Counted from the first letter of the stretch, positions 1 through 12,538 are shown. The stretch: 64,000 nt of DNA from DATMER01 sp963844885 (GCA_963844885.1 CAWJQA010000012.1:992001-1056000), one strand, 5' to 3'. Notes: generated by a model from the sequence alone, not told the origin. Numbers and translations are program-made.

Positions 1-283
1 TCCTTCGGGTCAGGGCCGAAAGCGGGTCCAGGCCGCGATCGTCCCGCAGCGCTTTGAAACCGATATTTACCGTTCACGCAAGCCGAATCCTGCCCTGATC
101 AGGCACTGACTCCTCGTACATGGAAACCAGGTATGAGCGCTGCGAGAAATAGCGCCAGCCAACGTAGAGTATGTGGCGTTGAATGACGAATCGACGCGAC
201 TCGCCGAGGAGTACGTGCGGCAAGTGGAGAGGCCGACCAAACCGTTCGAGCGGCCGGCTGAAAGCCGGGACAAGTGACGCACC

Positions 284-891
284 TCAGGCTGTGCTGATGC
301 GCAAACGACACCGCCGGGCGGCCCGGGTGATTCGCGGCCAGACTTCCGGATCGCTCAGGCCTCGGTCCTGGAGAATCTCGATCGCCTTCATGTCGGCTCT
401 GTCGTTCAGGGCCACACAGATCGCACCTGCTTGCCGCCCTCTCCAGCGAATGCCGTAGACGTCCGGGTAGGCTTTGTAGAAGGCCCTCGCCCACTCCTGG
501 CATCGGGCATAATCACGGCTGGTTGCAATGCGCTGATCCAACCCGAACGTCCGAGGCGCGACGCCGACCAGATCGAGGACCGGCATGGGCGCTGTGATTC
601 GCACCACACAGACCCGCCGCGAGATGCTCGATCGACGACTCCGAGATCCCCAAATACCTCGGCCACCGCTCCAAGGAGAGATGTGGCGGCGTACCAGACC
701 GACCGATCGGACGCGCTGCCTGGGGGCGGAATGTGATGGTCGAAGCGTAGCTGAGGGAGGGGGCCGTAGGACCGCCTGACCCGCCAATCACCATGCGCCG
801 GGTTGTAGAAGCGGACGAGCAACTCTCCCGGGCTCAGTCGGAAGAGCCGCGGACGCGGAGGCAGGATCTCAGGCGGCGAAGGCAGCGTCAA
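284..891 (-). pseudogene. RES-domain toxin, frameshifted
   Basis: RES toxins of Xre-RES modules break down or modify NAD+. The start is TTG at 891, overlapping the antitoxin stop by TTGA. The first frame carries the family pattern from LFRLSPGELLVRFYNP to AVAEVFGDLGVVDR. Around position 618 the homology moves to another frame (VCVVRITAPMPVLDLVG) and continues to the stop at 284, so one base is gained or lost in a G/C run (GCGGCGGG). The C-terminal block usually holds a conserved Ser in a context like RYRSR; here it reads RWRGR, so the residue that gives RES its S may be missing. Total length is usual for the family. The frameshift could be a sequencing error. Confidence 0.72.
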
Positions 892-1567
892 GGAAGAAGG
901 CTCAACTGACGGGCCAACTCGATAACGGGTTCGGGCCGATGGCGGCGAAGGAGCTCGATCGGTGGATGCCCGTCAAGCCACGCGGATGGCTGAAGAAGCC
1001 AGAAGGCGGCTCCTGTGGGCGAGAGCGAGAGCGCACGGAGCACCTCGGCAAGCCCGGGAACGATTCCGCCGGGGGCATCGGGATCGAACTGCCACCGAGG
1101 ATAGCGCCACCGTGAGCCGACTCGCAGCGCCAGTGCTCTGCCGTCTCGCCGGAGCCGCTCGAGCGCCTGGGGGAACGGCCGGTGAGCCGGCCGGCCTCGC
1201 CGACATCGAGGCAGTCCTTCAGGATGGACTCGCGGAGCGTCTGGGATTCCATCTCCGCCAGGGCGATGCTTTCCGCCGCGGCGGCACCATCCAGAGGGTC
1301 GTCGACAGCGGCGAGCGGATCTGCCGGAGCGCTCGCGGGAGTGGCTTCGAGAGCCCTGGCCAGTCCTCGGGACATGGCCGTTCTCCGGTCCTGCGAGGCT
1401 CCTGCGTCGATCCAGCGAAGCAGCTTGTCGAGGAACTGGATCTCCGCATCCCCCAGATCCCGCGCGGCCCGGACAGCGATGTCCAGGCGCTCAAGGGAGA
1501 CTCCCATCTGGACGGAAGCCTCCTGAAGCAAGCCTGTGGAGTGGAGTTTGGCGGGCGTCGCTCTCAT
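888..1567 (-). pseudogene. Antitoxin partner of RES toxin, frameshifted
   Basis: The antitoxin of a RES module normally represses its own operon and binds the toxin. ATG at 1565-1567 begins a good frame up to VGEAGRLTGRSP. A one-base shift in a CCCCC run near 1170 is then needed to continue as QALERLRRDGRALALRVGSR and on to PSAWLDGHPPIELLRRH near the end. That last block resembles the MbcA/ParS/Xre C-terminal domain, which contacts the RES toxin. After the shift the frame ends at TGA 888-890, inside the toxin start, which supports translational coupling. The helix-turn-helix is probably the VGEAGRLTGRSPQALERL segment. Both genes of this pair have one single-base frameshift each. Confidence 0.68.
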
Positions 1568-1573
1568 GCCTTC

Positions 1574-1619
1574 ATCCTAAGCCGCCGACCGTCCTAATGC
1601 AACTTGTGCTCACGTGAGC
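1574..1619 (-). promoter_or_regulatory. Promoter and palindrome of the RES operon
   Basis: Read on the minus strand there is TTGCAT (1602-1597), a 17-bp spacer and TAGGAT (1579-1574). The ATG begins only 6 bases after the -10 box, so the mRNA may be leaderless. A perfect 12-bp palindrome GCTCACGTGAGC at 1608-1619 lies just upstream of the -35 box and is a plausible antitoxin operator. The box match is visible; the function is inferred. Confidence 0.42.
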
Positions 1620-1851
1620 CCGGCGCGGCTCAAACTCAGCGGTCGAACGCCCAGGCGTGCCGGAGGAAGCGCGGGACTTCGGCCCGGGTGGCGGGAAGCC
1701 TCAACGGCCAGGGCTCCGGGGCAGCCGGCCTGGACTTCGGCACAGGAGGATCTCCTCGCTGTTCCGCCGGATTCCGCCCACCCATTCGGGTGGTGTGTCT
1801 GAACCATCTTCGGATCTACACTGCATACAGGTATTCCGAAAGGAGAAACTT

Positions 1852-2916
1852 ATGCAGCGTTCGGTCCTGCTGGTGGGCAGCATGCCGTTCGAAAGTGACG
1901 AGGCGTGTATGCGGCGGGCGCTCGACGTGGTCGGGCCCTATCTGTTCAGCCTTCCCGACGGGGAGATCGGCGAGAGGACGGCCGAGTTCCCCGATGGGAC
2001 CCGTAACTGCTGGGTGATCCGTGCCTTGGAGGTTCTTCACCGCGATTCCGCCAACTGGCGCGTGTTGCGGCCGCCGGTGGTCGCCGAGGACGGTGTGCCC
2101 GTGGACTACTCTGGCCTCCACCAACTCGAGCCCCTGTGCTCTCCCGAGGATGTGCCGGAGTTCCTCCACCTCGACTACGACGTGTTTTACGATCAGAGCC
2201 AGCCCGCTTTCCGGCGCCTGCTGGCCGAGCACGGCCTGGACGGGATCCGCTTCCAGGTGGGCATCCCGACGGCGCTGTCGCTGGGCTTCGCCTTCCCGGA
2301 CCCGGCCAACCGGATGCGCTTCCGCGGTGCGTTCGAAGACGTGCTTGTCCGGGAGGTGAACGCCATCGTGCGGCACGGAGGCGACGACGTGGTGATCCAG
2401 CTCGAAGCGCCGCCGGAGACTTACTTCGCCTTCGAGATGCCCGGTATGTTGGATGAGCTGGCGGTCACCCCGCTCCGCGACCTGGCGGCGAAGATCGATG
2501 CCGGCGCGCGGATCGGCATCCACCTCTGCCTGGGCGATCTCCGCAATCGTTCGCTGGTGCATCCCAAGGATTTGAAGCCGCTGGTGGAGGTTTCGAACCG
2601 GCTGGTGGATGTCTGGCCGGAAGGCCGCATCCTGGAATACATCCACTATCCGCTGGCCGCGGGCAACGTGCCGCCCTCGACCGATCCCGGCTTCTACGAG
2701 CCGCTCGCGGACATCCGGCTGCCGGAGGGGACGCACTTTGTCGCGGGCTTCGCCCACGAAGCCCTCACCTTCGATCAGAACCGCGCCATCCTGGGGACTC
2801 TGGAAGAGATTCGGGGCGGGGAAGTGGACGTGGCCTGCTCCTGCGGGCTCGGCCGCCGCACGCCGGAGGTGGCGGATCACCTGCTGCACCTGATGGCCGG
2901 ACTCGCCACCGCGTGA
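1852..2916 (+). CDS. MetE-like cobalamin-independent methionine synthase family protein
   Basis: A 354-residue single-domain protein of the UROD/MetE TIM-barrel family. It corresponds to the C-terminal catalytic half of MetE, where a zinc-bound thiol is methylated. Zinc-ligand-like motifs are visible: IHLCLGDL (His-x-Cys) and, near the end, ACSCGLGRR, which matches the CGL motif of MetE. Full MetE is about 750 residues, so this is a stand-alone short form whose substrate is unknown. The start is chosen at 1852 because AAGGAG lies 7 bases upstream; the reading frame stays open further upstream but without start signals. The gene stands alone and is convergent with the ATP-grasp gene. Confidence 0.75.
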   Translation: MQRSVLLVGSMPFESDEACMRRALDVVGPYLFSLPDGEIGERTAEFPDGTRNCWVIRALEVLHRDSANWRVLRPPVVAEDGVPVDYSGLHQLEPLCSPEDVPEFLHLDYDVFYDQSQPAFRRLLAEHGLDGIRFQVGIPTALSLGFAFPDPANRMRFRGAFEDVLVREVNAIVRHGGDDVVIQLEAPPETYFAFEMPGMLDELAVTPLRDLAAKIDAGARIGIHLCLGDLRNRSLVHPKDLKPLVEVSNRLVDVWPEGRILEYIHYPLAAGNVPPSTDPGFYEPLADIRLPEGTHFVAGFAHEALTFDQNRAILGTLEEIRGGEVDVACSCGLGRRTPEVADHLLHLMAGLATA

Positions 2917-2927
2917 GAACGGGCTCG

Positions 2928-3797
2928 TCAGGCCAGGATGCCCGAGCGCATCCAGCCGTCGAACGCCCGGGCGAACCGCTCCGCCGAGCCGGGGACGATC
3001 CGGAAGTAGAGCGCCGGCTCCACGAGCTCCAGCTCCATGAGGGCGAACCCCGCCCCGTGACGGACGAGATCGACCCGGGCGTACAACGGCTGGACGGGCA
3101 GCGCCTCCAGGATGCGGTGTCCGAGGTAGGGCAGAGGAGCCGGCGGCTCGGCAGCGCGAATGAGACCGCCGTGCTCCTCCTGTACCCGGAAGTCCTGATC
3201 CTTCGGGGACTTCAGGATGGTGTGGCTGAGCTCGCCGCCGAAGTAGAAGAGCGAGTACTCGCCCTCCTCCACGATCGCCGGGAGGAAAGGCTGGGTCATG
3301 ACCTCGCGCCCGGCGAAGAGGGCCGCGACCGCAGCGAAATCCCCGCTGCGGCCGAGCCGGACCGTGTCGTACGCGCTGGCGCTCACCACCGGCTTGATCA
3401 CGATCTCATGGGTCTCCAGCTCCTCGAAGAGGTGGCGGATGCGGTCCACGCCGGGACCGGTGTCCCAGAGCGTCGGCACGACAGGGAGCCCGGCGGCCTC
3501 GAGCTCGCGAAGGTACGTCTTGCGGACGTTCCAGCGGACCGTCTCCAGCGCGTTGGCGAGGCGGGCGCCGGACCGGTCGATCGCCTCCAGGGCCGCGAGG
3601 AACACGTCGAGATGCTTGTGGTAGTCCCAGGTGGATCGGATGACGACCGCCTCGAAGCGGCGCCAATCCACGCCGGGTCGGTTCCAGGGCACCGCGGTCA
3701 CCTCCCACCCCAACCCGCGCAGCGGTTCCTGGGCGAGGTCGTCGTCGGTGACGAAGCCGTCCAGGGCTTCGGTGGTGAGAAAGGCGCAGTGGCGCAT
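2928..3797 (-). CDS. ATP-grasp domain protein (RimK/glutathione synthetase-like)
   Basis: A protein of 289 residues starting MRHCAFLTTEALDGF; GTG at 3813-3815 is an alternative start with no better ribosome site. The pre-ATP-grasp part contains VVIRSTWDYHKHLDVFLAAL. It is followed by the ATP-grasp core with HEIVIKPVVSASAYDT and the metal-binding end YARVDLVRHGAGFALMELEL. Enzymes of this family ligate a carboxylate to an amine or thiol using ATP through an acylphosphate. Relatives occur near amino-acid and peptide-modification genes, but nothing nearby points to a substrate. It is convergent with the MetE-like gene, 11 bases apart. Confidence 0.72.
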   Translation of the reverse strand: MRHCAFLTTEALDGFVTDDDLAQEPLRGLGWEVTAVPWNRPGVDWRRFEAVVIRSTWDYHKHLDVFLAALEAIDRSGARLANALETVRWNVRKTYLRELEAAGLPVVPTLWDTGPGVDRIRHLFEELETHEIVIKPVVSASAYDTVRLGRSGDFAAVAALFAGREVMTQPFLPAIVEEGEYSLFYFGGELSHTILKSPKDQDFRVQEEHGGLIRAAEPPAPLPYLGHRILEALPVQPLYARVDLVRHGAGFALMELELVEPALYFRIVPGSAERFARAFDGWMRSGILA

Positions 3798-3879
3798 CGG
3801 GGCGGGAGAGTACACCAGGTCTACGAGGCGTGGGCCGGGGTGGAGGTGAGGGGAAACCTCAAAATCTCAGACCCCAGGG

Positions 3880-3921
3880 CCATCCCCTGAGATTTCGGCT
3901 CCATCCCCTGAGATTTCGGCT
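3880..3921. repeat. Exact tandem 21-bp duplication
   Basis: Two identical 21-bp copies (each beginning CCATCCCCTGAG and ending TTCGGCT) abut at 3880-3900 and 3901-3921. A diverged third piece with AATCTCAG lies just upstream. They sit between the ATP-grasp gene and the AbrB antitoxin gene. The 21-bp period matches the larger arrays elsewhere in the window. Confidence 0.85.
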
Positions 3922-4065
3922 TGGGGGCGCTCCGGACGACCGTCTCCCCGGGCTTTGCCGATCGTCTTGACAGAGCTCTGGAGGAGCCAGCCCCGTTCCG
4001 CCGGAGAGGCACCGCGCCGAGCTCGCCTACCTTGCCGCGGGGAGTCTACTTTTCGGCTATATAGT

Positions 4066-4347
4066 ATGATCATGGCTACGACGGTAGGAGAGAAGGGGCA
4101 GGTTGTCATCGAGAAGCCGATCCGGGAGGCACTAGGGATCGAGCCGGGTTCTGTGACCGTGCAGACCCTGGTTGACGATCACGTCGAGCTCCGGTTCTAT
4201 CCGCCCGAGCATAACCGTTCGCTCAAAGGGATCCTTGCGGGCTACGTGCGGCGTTCGGTCTCGGAGGAGGAGTGGCCGAAGGTGAGAGCGGAGGCCTGGG
4301 AACAAGCTGCGGCCGAAGACTGGGAGAAAGGGGAGGAGGAGCCTTGA
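4066..4347 (+). CDS. AbrB/MazE/SpoVT-type antitoxin
   Basis: A small DNA-binding antitoxin of 93 residues. The swapped-hairpin domain is at the N-terminus: TTVGEKGQVVIEKPIREALG followed by the IEPGSVTVQT strand. The C-terminal half is acidic and amphipathic, as expected of a toxin-binding tail. The start is ATG 4066 or ATG 4072. A -10-like TATAGT at 4060-4065 touches the start region, so transcription may begin at the start codon (leaderless); no convincing -35 box was seen. Its stop overlaps the start of a VapC remnant (TTGA), the usual layout of a VapBC operon. The toxin is destroyed, so this is an orphan antitoxin. Confidence 0.75.
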   Translation: MIMATTVGEKGQVVIEKPIREALGIEPGSVTVQTLVDDHVELRFYPPEHNRSLKGILAGYVRRSVSEEEWPKVRAEAWEQAAAEDWEKGEEEP

Positions 4348-4462
4348 AGGCGGCGGTGCCTCCCGGATTTCTCGATACGAGCGTCGAGAGATGAGGGTGG
4401 AGCCGCGCTACACCTTCGACCGCCGTTTCCCATCCCAGGGCATCGAGCTGGCAGCTCCCCGG
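4344..4462 (+). pseudogene. VapC PIN toxin with its middle deleted
   Basis: TTG 4344, overlapping the antitoxin stop, begins a peptide containing GFLDTSV, the hallmark start of a PIN-domain ribonuclease with the first catalytic Asp. It stops after 16 codons at 4392-4394. In the next frame, from 4391, the 24-residue peptide with RYTFDRRFPSQGIELAAPR matches the usual C-terminus of PIN toxins (the YTFDRRF segment with the last acidic residue). About 90-100 central residues are therefore missing and the two ends are joined out of frame. Gene ends are visible; the deletion is inferred from family length. Confidence 0.65.
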
Positions 4463-4484
4463 TAAACCGCCGTAGAATCCCGCC

Positions 4485-4880
4485 ATGAGTATCCACGTCG
4501 TGCGACTCGGAGATCCCCGTTCCGCCGGAGAGGGACTGCGCCTGGGCACCGTCCGGAGACCGCCGCGGGGGGTGAAGAAAGAGGACTATGCCCGGCTCGA
4601 CTACTACGACCTCTGGCTGCCGGATCTCGCTCCGAGCGCCGAGCTGCTGAGCTATGCCACAGCCGAAGCCTTCACTGATCAGCGCTGGACGAAGTTCTCC
4701 CGCGAGTACCGGCGCGAAATGAAGGAGCCGGCCCGGGAGCGGCTGCTCCGGCTTCTCGCCGCCCTGTCGCACCAGACCGACTTCTCGGTCGGGTGCTACT
4801 GCGAGCGCGAAGACCGTTGCCACCGCTCCCTCCTGCGCGAGCTGCTCGCCGAGCACGGCGCCGAGATCACACGTACGTGA
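4485..4880 (+). CDS. DUF488 family protein
   Basis: A protein of 131 residues with the DUF488 layout: an N-terminal strand (HVVRLGDPR), a central helical part (WTKFSREYRREMKEP) and the C-terminal signature VGCYCEREDRCHRSLL, in which Cys and His residues are conserved. The function of DUF488 is not firmly known. The gene ends inside the 3' end of the convergent TIG-domain gene, overlapping by 14 bases. Confidence 0.8.
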   Translation: MSIHVVRLGDPRSAGEGLRLGTVRRPPRGVKKEDYARLDYYDLWLPDLAPSAELLSYATAEAFTDQRWTKFSREYRREMKEPARERLLRLLAALSHQTDFSVGCYCEREDRCHRSLLRELLAEHGAEITRT

Positions 4881-5736
4881 AACCGTTCGCCAGCGAGCTC
4901 TTCTTGCCGTCGGAGCCGGTCACCTCAATGGCCACCTGGCCGGTCTTGTCCGAAGGGGGAGTAATGGCCGTGAGCGACGTTCCGTTGGCCGCCACCGTGA
5001 CGCCGCTGGCTGCTGCTCCGCCGAACGTCACGGCCACGTTCTGGACAAACCCGGTCCCCTGGATGGTCACCTGCGTGCCTCCCGCCTTCGGGCCTTGAGC
5101 CGGCGCGATGCTCTTCACCGAGAGCGGCGCCGGGCCAGCCTGGTCCGTACCCTTCGGGGCTTCCGCCAGCAAGGTCTCGAGGATCTGCTTCAGCTTCATG
5201 GCGGCCTGCTCGGTGAACATGCCGACGAGCACCGCCACGGCCGCGAAGCCGAACGGGCTGGTGTCGGAGGTGCTGGACTGCGGCGAGAAGAAGCCGCCGC
5301 GCACCACGAGGTAAAAGATGGTCGCCATGGCCGCGCCTAGAACGGGGAGGGTGATGTAGAAGCCGGTCCAGCTCAGCACGAGCTTCCGGCATCCGGCGTA
5401 CCAGTAGAAGGAACGGAGCGCATGCACGAGCCCGCCGAGGGCTCCGGCGAACATGACGATCAGGAAAAGACGCTCCTCGTCCGAGAGGCAGAATGGGATC
5501 CAGAAGATCTTCACCGGAAGCTGCCCACCCGGACCGCACTCCTTCAACTGGAGCGCCTGGAGCGCCGACGGGCTTGGCGGCCACAGCACCACGAGGCTGT
5601 GGAAGACCACGATGGCGACGAACACCAGGTAGAGCGTGACCAGGGTGATCCCCCAGAACCCCATGGGGGTGCCGCCCGGGCTCTCGCCCATGACGGGATC
5701 GGGATTCGGATTGGAACCGGACGTTTCCTCGGGCAT
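4867..5736 (-). CDS. Membrane protein with C-terminal IPT/TIG domain
   Basis: A protein of 289 residues. The start is ATG 5736 because GAGGAGG lies 6 bases upstream; the frame extends further without a ribosome site. Hydrophobic segments are near residues 27-50 (WGITLVTLYLVFVAIVVF), 93-113 (LFLIVMFAGALGGLVHAL), 125-150 and 165-180. The last 80 residues form an immunoglobulin-like TIG domain with the typical PAQGPKAGGTQVTIQGTGF motif. TIG domains usually mediate extracellular binding, so the C-terminus probably faces out. It is preceded on the same strand by the parvulin genes, about 90 bases away. Role unknown. Confidence 0.75.
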   Translation of the reverse strand: MPEETSGSNPNPDPVMGESPGGTPMGFWGITLVTLYLVFVAIVVFHSLVVLWPPSPSALQALQLKECGPGGQLPVKIFWIPFCLSDEERLFLIVMFAGALGGLVHALRSFYWYAGCRKLVLSWTGFYITLPVLGAAMATIFYLVVRGGFFSPQSSTSDTSPFGFAAVAVLVGMFTEQAAMKLKQILETLLAEAPKGTDQAGPAPLSVKSIAPAQGPKAGGTQVTIQGTGFVQNVAVTFGGAAASGVTVAANGTSLTAITPPSDKTGQVAIEVTGSDGKKSSLANGFTYV

Positions 5737-5826
5737 GTCGATCCTCCTCGGTGGACGAGCAGAATTGTTTCCTTCGGAAGGGACGGCCACGGCCCCGGAT
5801 TTCCGGGGCCGGATTTCAGATGTCGG

Positions 5827-7047
5827 TCAGCGGCCGGGCGGCGGCGGCTCGGGAGGCGGAGCCTGGCCGGCCGGCTCCTGGATGACCGGCGGCGGCTGGT
5901 TGGAGATCGGCTCATGCTTGGGCAGGGCGCCCGGCTCGCCGCCCAGGGCCGGCCGGGTGCCCCCGGCTGGTGCCAGGTCTGGTGCCGGCGGTGGCGCCGG
6001 TGCCAGACCGAGCCTCTCGTCTTCGGTCTTCGGACGCGCGCCGAGCTGGCGCCGGAAGTTCTCGGCGCCCGGCGGCGGCTCGGTCACGATGAGCGATTTC
6101 TTCTCCAGCTCGGCCATGTAGCGGCCGATCTCCTCCTGCATCTTGATGCGCTGCTCGCGCGCGCGGATCTGCTCCTGGACCTCGGAGAAGGCCGGGATGC
6201 GCGCCTCCTTGCGATCCACCACCTGGATCACGTGCAGGCCGCCACGGCCGGCCACCGGCTCGCTCACCGCACCCGTCGCCAGCTTCCAGACCGCCGCCTC
6301 CAGGCTGGCGTCGAGGTCGCCGGGCGTGACCCAGCCGACCTCGATGACGCCGCTCGTCTGGCCCTTCCCCGAAGGCGTGGCCACGGCGTCGGCCAGCGAC
6401 TTCCCGCCGGCCACCTCCAGGCGGATCTGCGCGGCCAGCGCCTGCCGCTCTTCGGCGGTGGGCAGGCCGCCTTCGTCCAGCACGACGATCTCGCGGAGCT
6501 GCACCTGCTCGGGCTGCTTGAACTGGTCCCGGTCGCGCTGGTAGATGCGGCGCAGATCGTCCTCGTCGAGCTTGACCCGGCTCTGAACCTCGCGCCCCAT
6601 GACCTCGCGGGCGCGCAGGTCGCGGCGGAGCCGCTCCCGGAGCTGCGCCTCGGTCAGCCCGGACTGCGCCAGCGCCGCCGCGAAATCCTCGTCGGACTGG
6701 ATGCCGAAGTTCTGCTTCATCTGCCCGATCTGCTGGTTGATCTCGTTGTCGCTGACCTCGATGTCGAGCTGCTGGGCGCGCGACTCGATGAGGAGCTCCT
6801 CGTACATGTCCTTGTAGGCGAGCTCGCTGAGCTCGCCGAGAACCTTCGTGCGATCCTCGGGAGAGAGGTCCGGCTGGCGCAGGAGCTCCCGGGCCATGTT
6901 CTCCCGCCGCTGCTCGAAGTCGTACAGCGTGGCGATCTGGTCGTTCACCCGGAGAACCACCCGGTTGAGGATCTCGGCGCCCAGGACCGGCGGAAGCGCG
7001 AGTACGGCGAGGAAGAGGATGGGTAGGGAGAGTCTCGGTCTGTTCAT
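5827..7047 (-). CDS. SurA-like periplasmic peptidyl-prolyl isomerase
   Basis: A 406-residue exported chaperone/isomerase. A signal peptide occupies about residues 1-23 (LPILFLAVLALPPVLGAE). The SurA N-terminal chaperone domain follows with RVNDQIATLYDFEQRRENM. Next come the SurA-type helices (LRERLRRDLRAREVMGREV) and one parvulin domain with VQLREIVVLDEGG and GLHVIQVVDRKEARIP. The tail is proline-rich. Its ATG overlaps the stop of the upstream parvulin lipoprotein by one base (TGATG). SurA proteins help outer-membrane proteins fold, so this suggests a two-membrane cell. Confidence 0.85.
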   Translation of the reverse strand: MNRPRLSLPILFLAVLALPPVLGAEILNRVVLRVNDQIATLYDFEQRRENMARELLRQPDLSPEDRTKVLGELSELAYKDMYEELLIESRAQQLDIEVSDNEINQQIGQMKQNFGIQSDEDFAAALAQSGLTEAQLRERLRRDLRAREVMGREVQSRVKLDEDDLRRIYQRDRDQFKQPEQVQLREIVVLDEGGLPTAEERQALAAQIRLEVAGGKSLADAVATPSGKGQTSGVIEVGWVTPGDLDASLEAAVWKLATGAVSEPVAGRGGLHVIQVVDRKEARIPAFSEVQEQIRAREQRIKMQEEIGRYMAELEKKSLIVTEPPPGAENFRRQLGARPKTEDERLGLAPAPPPAPDLAPAGGTRPALGGEPGALPKHEPISNQPPPVIQEPAGQAPPPEPPPPGR

Positions 7048-7879
7048 CAGAGATAAGAACCCTGGTAGTTGAACGGAAGATTCCGCCGGTGGACCACGGC
7101 ATTGTATTGCGTCCGCCCCTCCCGCACCAGACCGGCGAGCAGGCGGTCCGCCCGCTCCTGCCGCAGCCGCTCCAGAACCTCGCCGCGCGCCTCCTCCAGC
7201 GGCACCACCCCGGCAGGGAAGCGCTCCATGACCTGGAAGACGTGAAATCCGTAGTCGGCCGGCACGACCTTGCTCACCTCGCCGGGCTTCAGGGAGAAGA
7301 TCACGTCCGCGAACGCAGGCGGCAGGTTCTCCCGCGACAGCTCGCCCTGGTAGCCGCCGGTGCCGGCGCTCGGATCACGCGAGAGGCGCCGCGCCAGCTC
7401 CGCGAAGTCGGCGCCGGCCGCGAGCTGCCGCAGAGCGCTCTCCGCCGAGGCGCGGTCGTCGGTCAGGATCTGCCGCAGCCGCACTCTCTCCGGACGGGCG
7501 AATTCCTGGCGGTGGGCCCCGTACCAGGCCGCGACCTCCTGATCCGTGGGTTCCGTCTTGAGGCCGTCCGCGAGCAGCGCGTCGATGGCTTCGCGCGGAG
7601 TGCCCGGCGCCGTCTTGCCGCCGGGCAGCAGCTTGCGGTCCACCGCCATGCGCACCAGGATCTTCTCGTCCAGGAACTGGTCGAACAGCTCGGAGAGGAC
7701 GTCGCTGCCCAGCACGCTGTCCGAGTCGTCGGCCGTCCGCTCCAGGTAGTCCTCGAACTCGGAGTACCGGATGTCCTGGTCGCCGATCCTCGCCGCCACG
7801 TCCGGCGCCGGCGGCTCCGGCCGCCCGCAGGCCATGGCCGCCAGTAGCAGGGCGGCCACGCCGAAATCCAGCCTCCGTC

Positions 7880-7883
<4 letters not shown>
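7047..7883 (-). CDS. Parvulin-type peptidyl-prolyl isomerase, predicted lipoprotein
   Basis: A 278-residue protein with a lipoprotein signal at its start: MRRRLDFGVAALLLAAMACG, lipobox AMAC, so Cys19 is probably lipidated. A SurA-like N-domain (IGDQDIRYSEFEDYLERT) is followed by a parvulin domain containing VRLRQILTDDRASAESALRQ, GGYQGELSRENLP and DYGFHVFQVMERF. The gene overlaps mfd upstream by four bases (ATGA) and the SurA-like gene downstream by one base, giving a tightly coupled mfd/isomerase/isomerase operon. It probably acts as an envelope foldase. Confidence 0.85.
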
Positions 7884-11356
<3,473 letters not shown>

Positions 11357-11396
11357 ACGGAGGAAGAGTGTATAGGAGGATCCCGCCGGCCGGCGC

Positions 11397-11678
11397 TCAG
11401 GAAGCCATCAGCGCTCGCCGGCGCGAGGCCTCGATGCGGGCGGCGACCCGCACCAGGACCGGCGGGACGATCAGGCAGACCAGAACGCCGGACAAGAGCT
11501 GGATCACCCACCCGGCCCAAGAGATGTCCTGGGGGCCGAGGACGAGCCCGCGAAGGCTAACACCGATACCCCAGAGGATCGCCGCCAGCATGCCAGCGCA
11601 GAGGGCCAATTCCGTTGTTGAATCGAGTCTCTTGTCCACCGCAACCCCCTTCTCTGCCGGGCCGCGGATCACGGCCAT
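11397..11678 (-). CDS. Small membrane protein, unknown
   Basis: A protein of 93 residues with two hydrophobic segments, about residues 20-40 (LALCAGMLAAILWGIGVSL) and 55-77 (WVIQLLSGVLVCLIVPPVL), and a basic C-terminus (RIEASRRRALMAS), so the tail probably stays in the cytoplasm. ATG 11678 is chosen because GGTGAGG lies just upstream; an earlier in-frame start at 11708 lacks this. It lies 40 bases upstream of mfd on the same strand. I do not recognise the family. Confidence 0.55.
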   Translation of the reverse strand: MAVIRGPAEKGVAVDKRLDSTTELALCAGMLAAILWGIGVSLRGLVLGPQDISWAGWVIQLLSGVLVCLIVPPVLVRVAARIEASRRRALMAS

Positions 11679-11791
11679 TACCTCACCATGTAGCAAAGCC
11701 CGCGCCAACCCCTCACCTTCCCATTGCCGTGCCGCGATCGGCGTCCGCCTGTGCTACGCTCCCAGGCGCTTTCAACGGAGGGACACCAACC

Positions 11792-12328
11792 ATGGCTGAT
11801 CGTTTTCCCCAGGAGGCTGTGCTCCGGGACGGGCGCCGCCTGCTGCTGCGACATTTCACAGACAAGGACGTCGACACGCTGTACCAGTTCTTTCAGCACC
11901 TGCCCCAGGAGGTCCGGCGCTTCGCCTGGGACCGGATCGACAGCCGTGCCCTGATCGAGAGCTGGGGGCGCGAGCTCGACTATGCCAAGGTGCTGCCGAT
12001 CCTGGCCTTCGACGGCAACCGGATCGTGGCCGACGCCACCCTTCACCGCCGCGAAGGGAGCCCGTTGCGGCTCGTCGGCCGCATCAAGTGGCTCATCGAC
12101 CCGGAGTACCGCGGCCGAGGGCTGGGCACCATCCTGGTCAACAACTTCATCTCCGTTGCCCGGGCGAACGGCCTGCGCCACCTCACTTGCATGCTGATCT
12201 CCGACCTGGAAGCCGACGCGGTCGAGACCCTCAAAGACCTTGGCTTCGACGGTTACACCATCCCGGGCTACGGTACCGACCCCGACGGCAACCAGCACGA
12301 CATGACCAAGATGGTTCTCAAGCTCTGA
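11792..12328 (+). CDS. GNAT-family N-acetyltransferase
   Basis: A 178-residue protein with the GNAT fold. The substrate half has LRHFTDKDVDTLYQFFQHL. The acetyl-CoA-binding motif A is LIDPEYRGRGLGTILVNNF (Arg/Gln-x-x-Gly-x-Gly/Ala pattern), followed by the motif B region (LEADAVETLKDLGFDGYTIPGYG). The N-terminal DGRRLLLR and FFQHLPQE segments resemble the stand-alone Pat-like acetyltransferases that modify lysines of proteins, but no regulatory domain is present. The ribosome site GGAGGG lies 11 bases before ATG 11792. Divergent from the small membrane protein gene. Confidence 0.8.
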   Translation: MADRFPQEAVLRDGRRLLLRHFTDKDVDTLYQFFQHLPQEVRRFAWDRIDSRALIESWGRELDYAKVLPILAFDGNRIVADATLHRREGSPLRLVGRIKWLIDPEYRGRGLGTILVNNFISVARANGLRHLTCMLISDLEADAVETLKDLGFDGYTIPGYGTDPDGNQHDMTKMVLKL

Positions 12329-12538
12329 GGAAAAACTCAGCAGGATCGGCCGGCCGGGCCTTCCTTTGTAAAAAAGACCCGGCGCATCGGATCACGAGTT
12401 GACTCCTCCGCGGAGGCATCTCTGTCAACTTCGTGACGTTTCGAGGCCGATAGAGCTCTCCAGTCATTGGCACGCGAACTGCAATCAAACGCAACTGCAG
12501 TACCTGAAGTTGTCCTTTTTGATTTTTTGGAGGGAGGA

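Noticed and set aside
1604..1851. N-terminal extension of the MetE-like protein
   Set aside because: The frame is open, but the ribosome site and family start agree on 1852.
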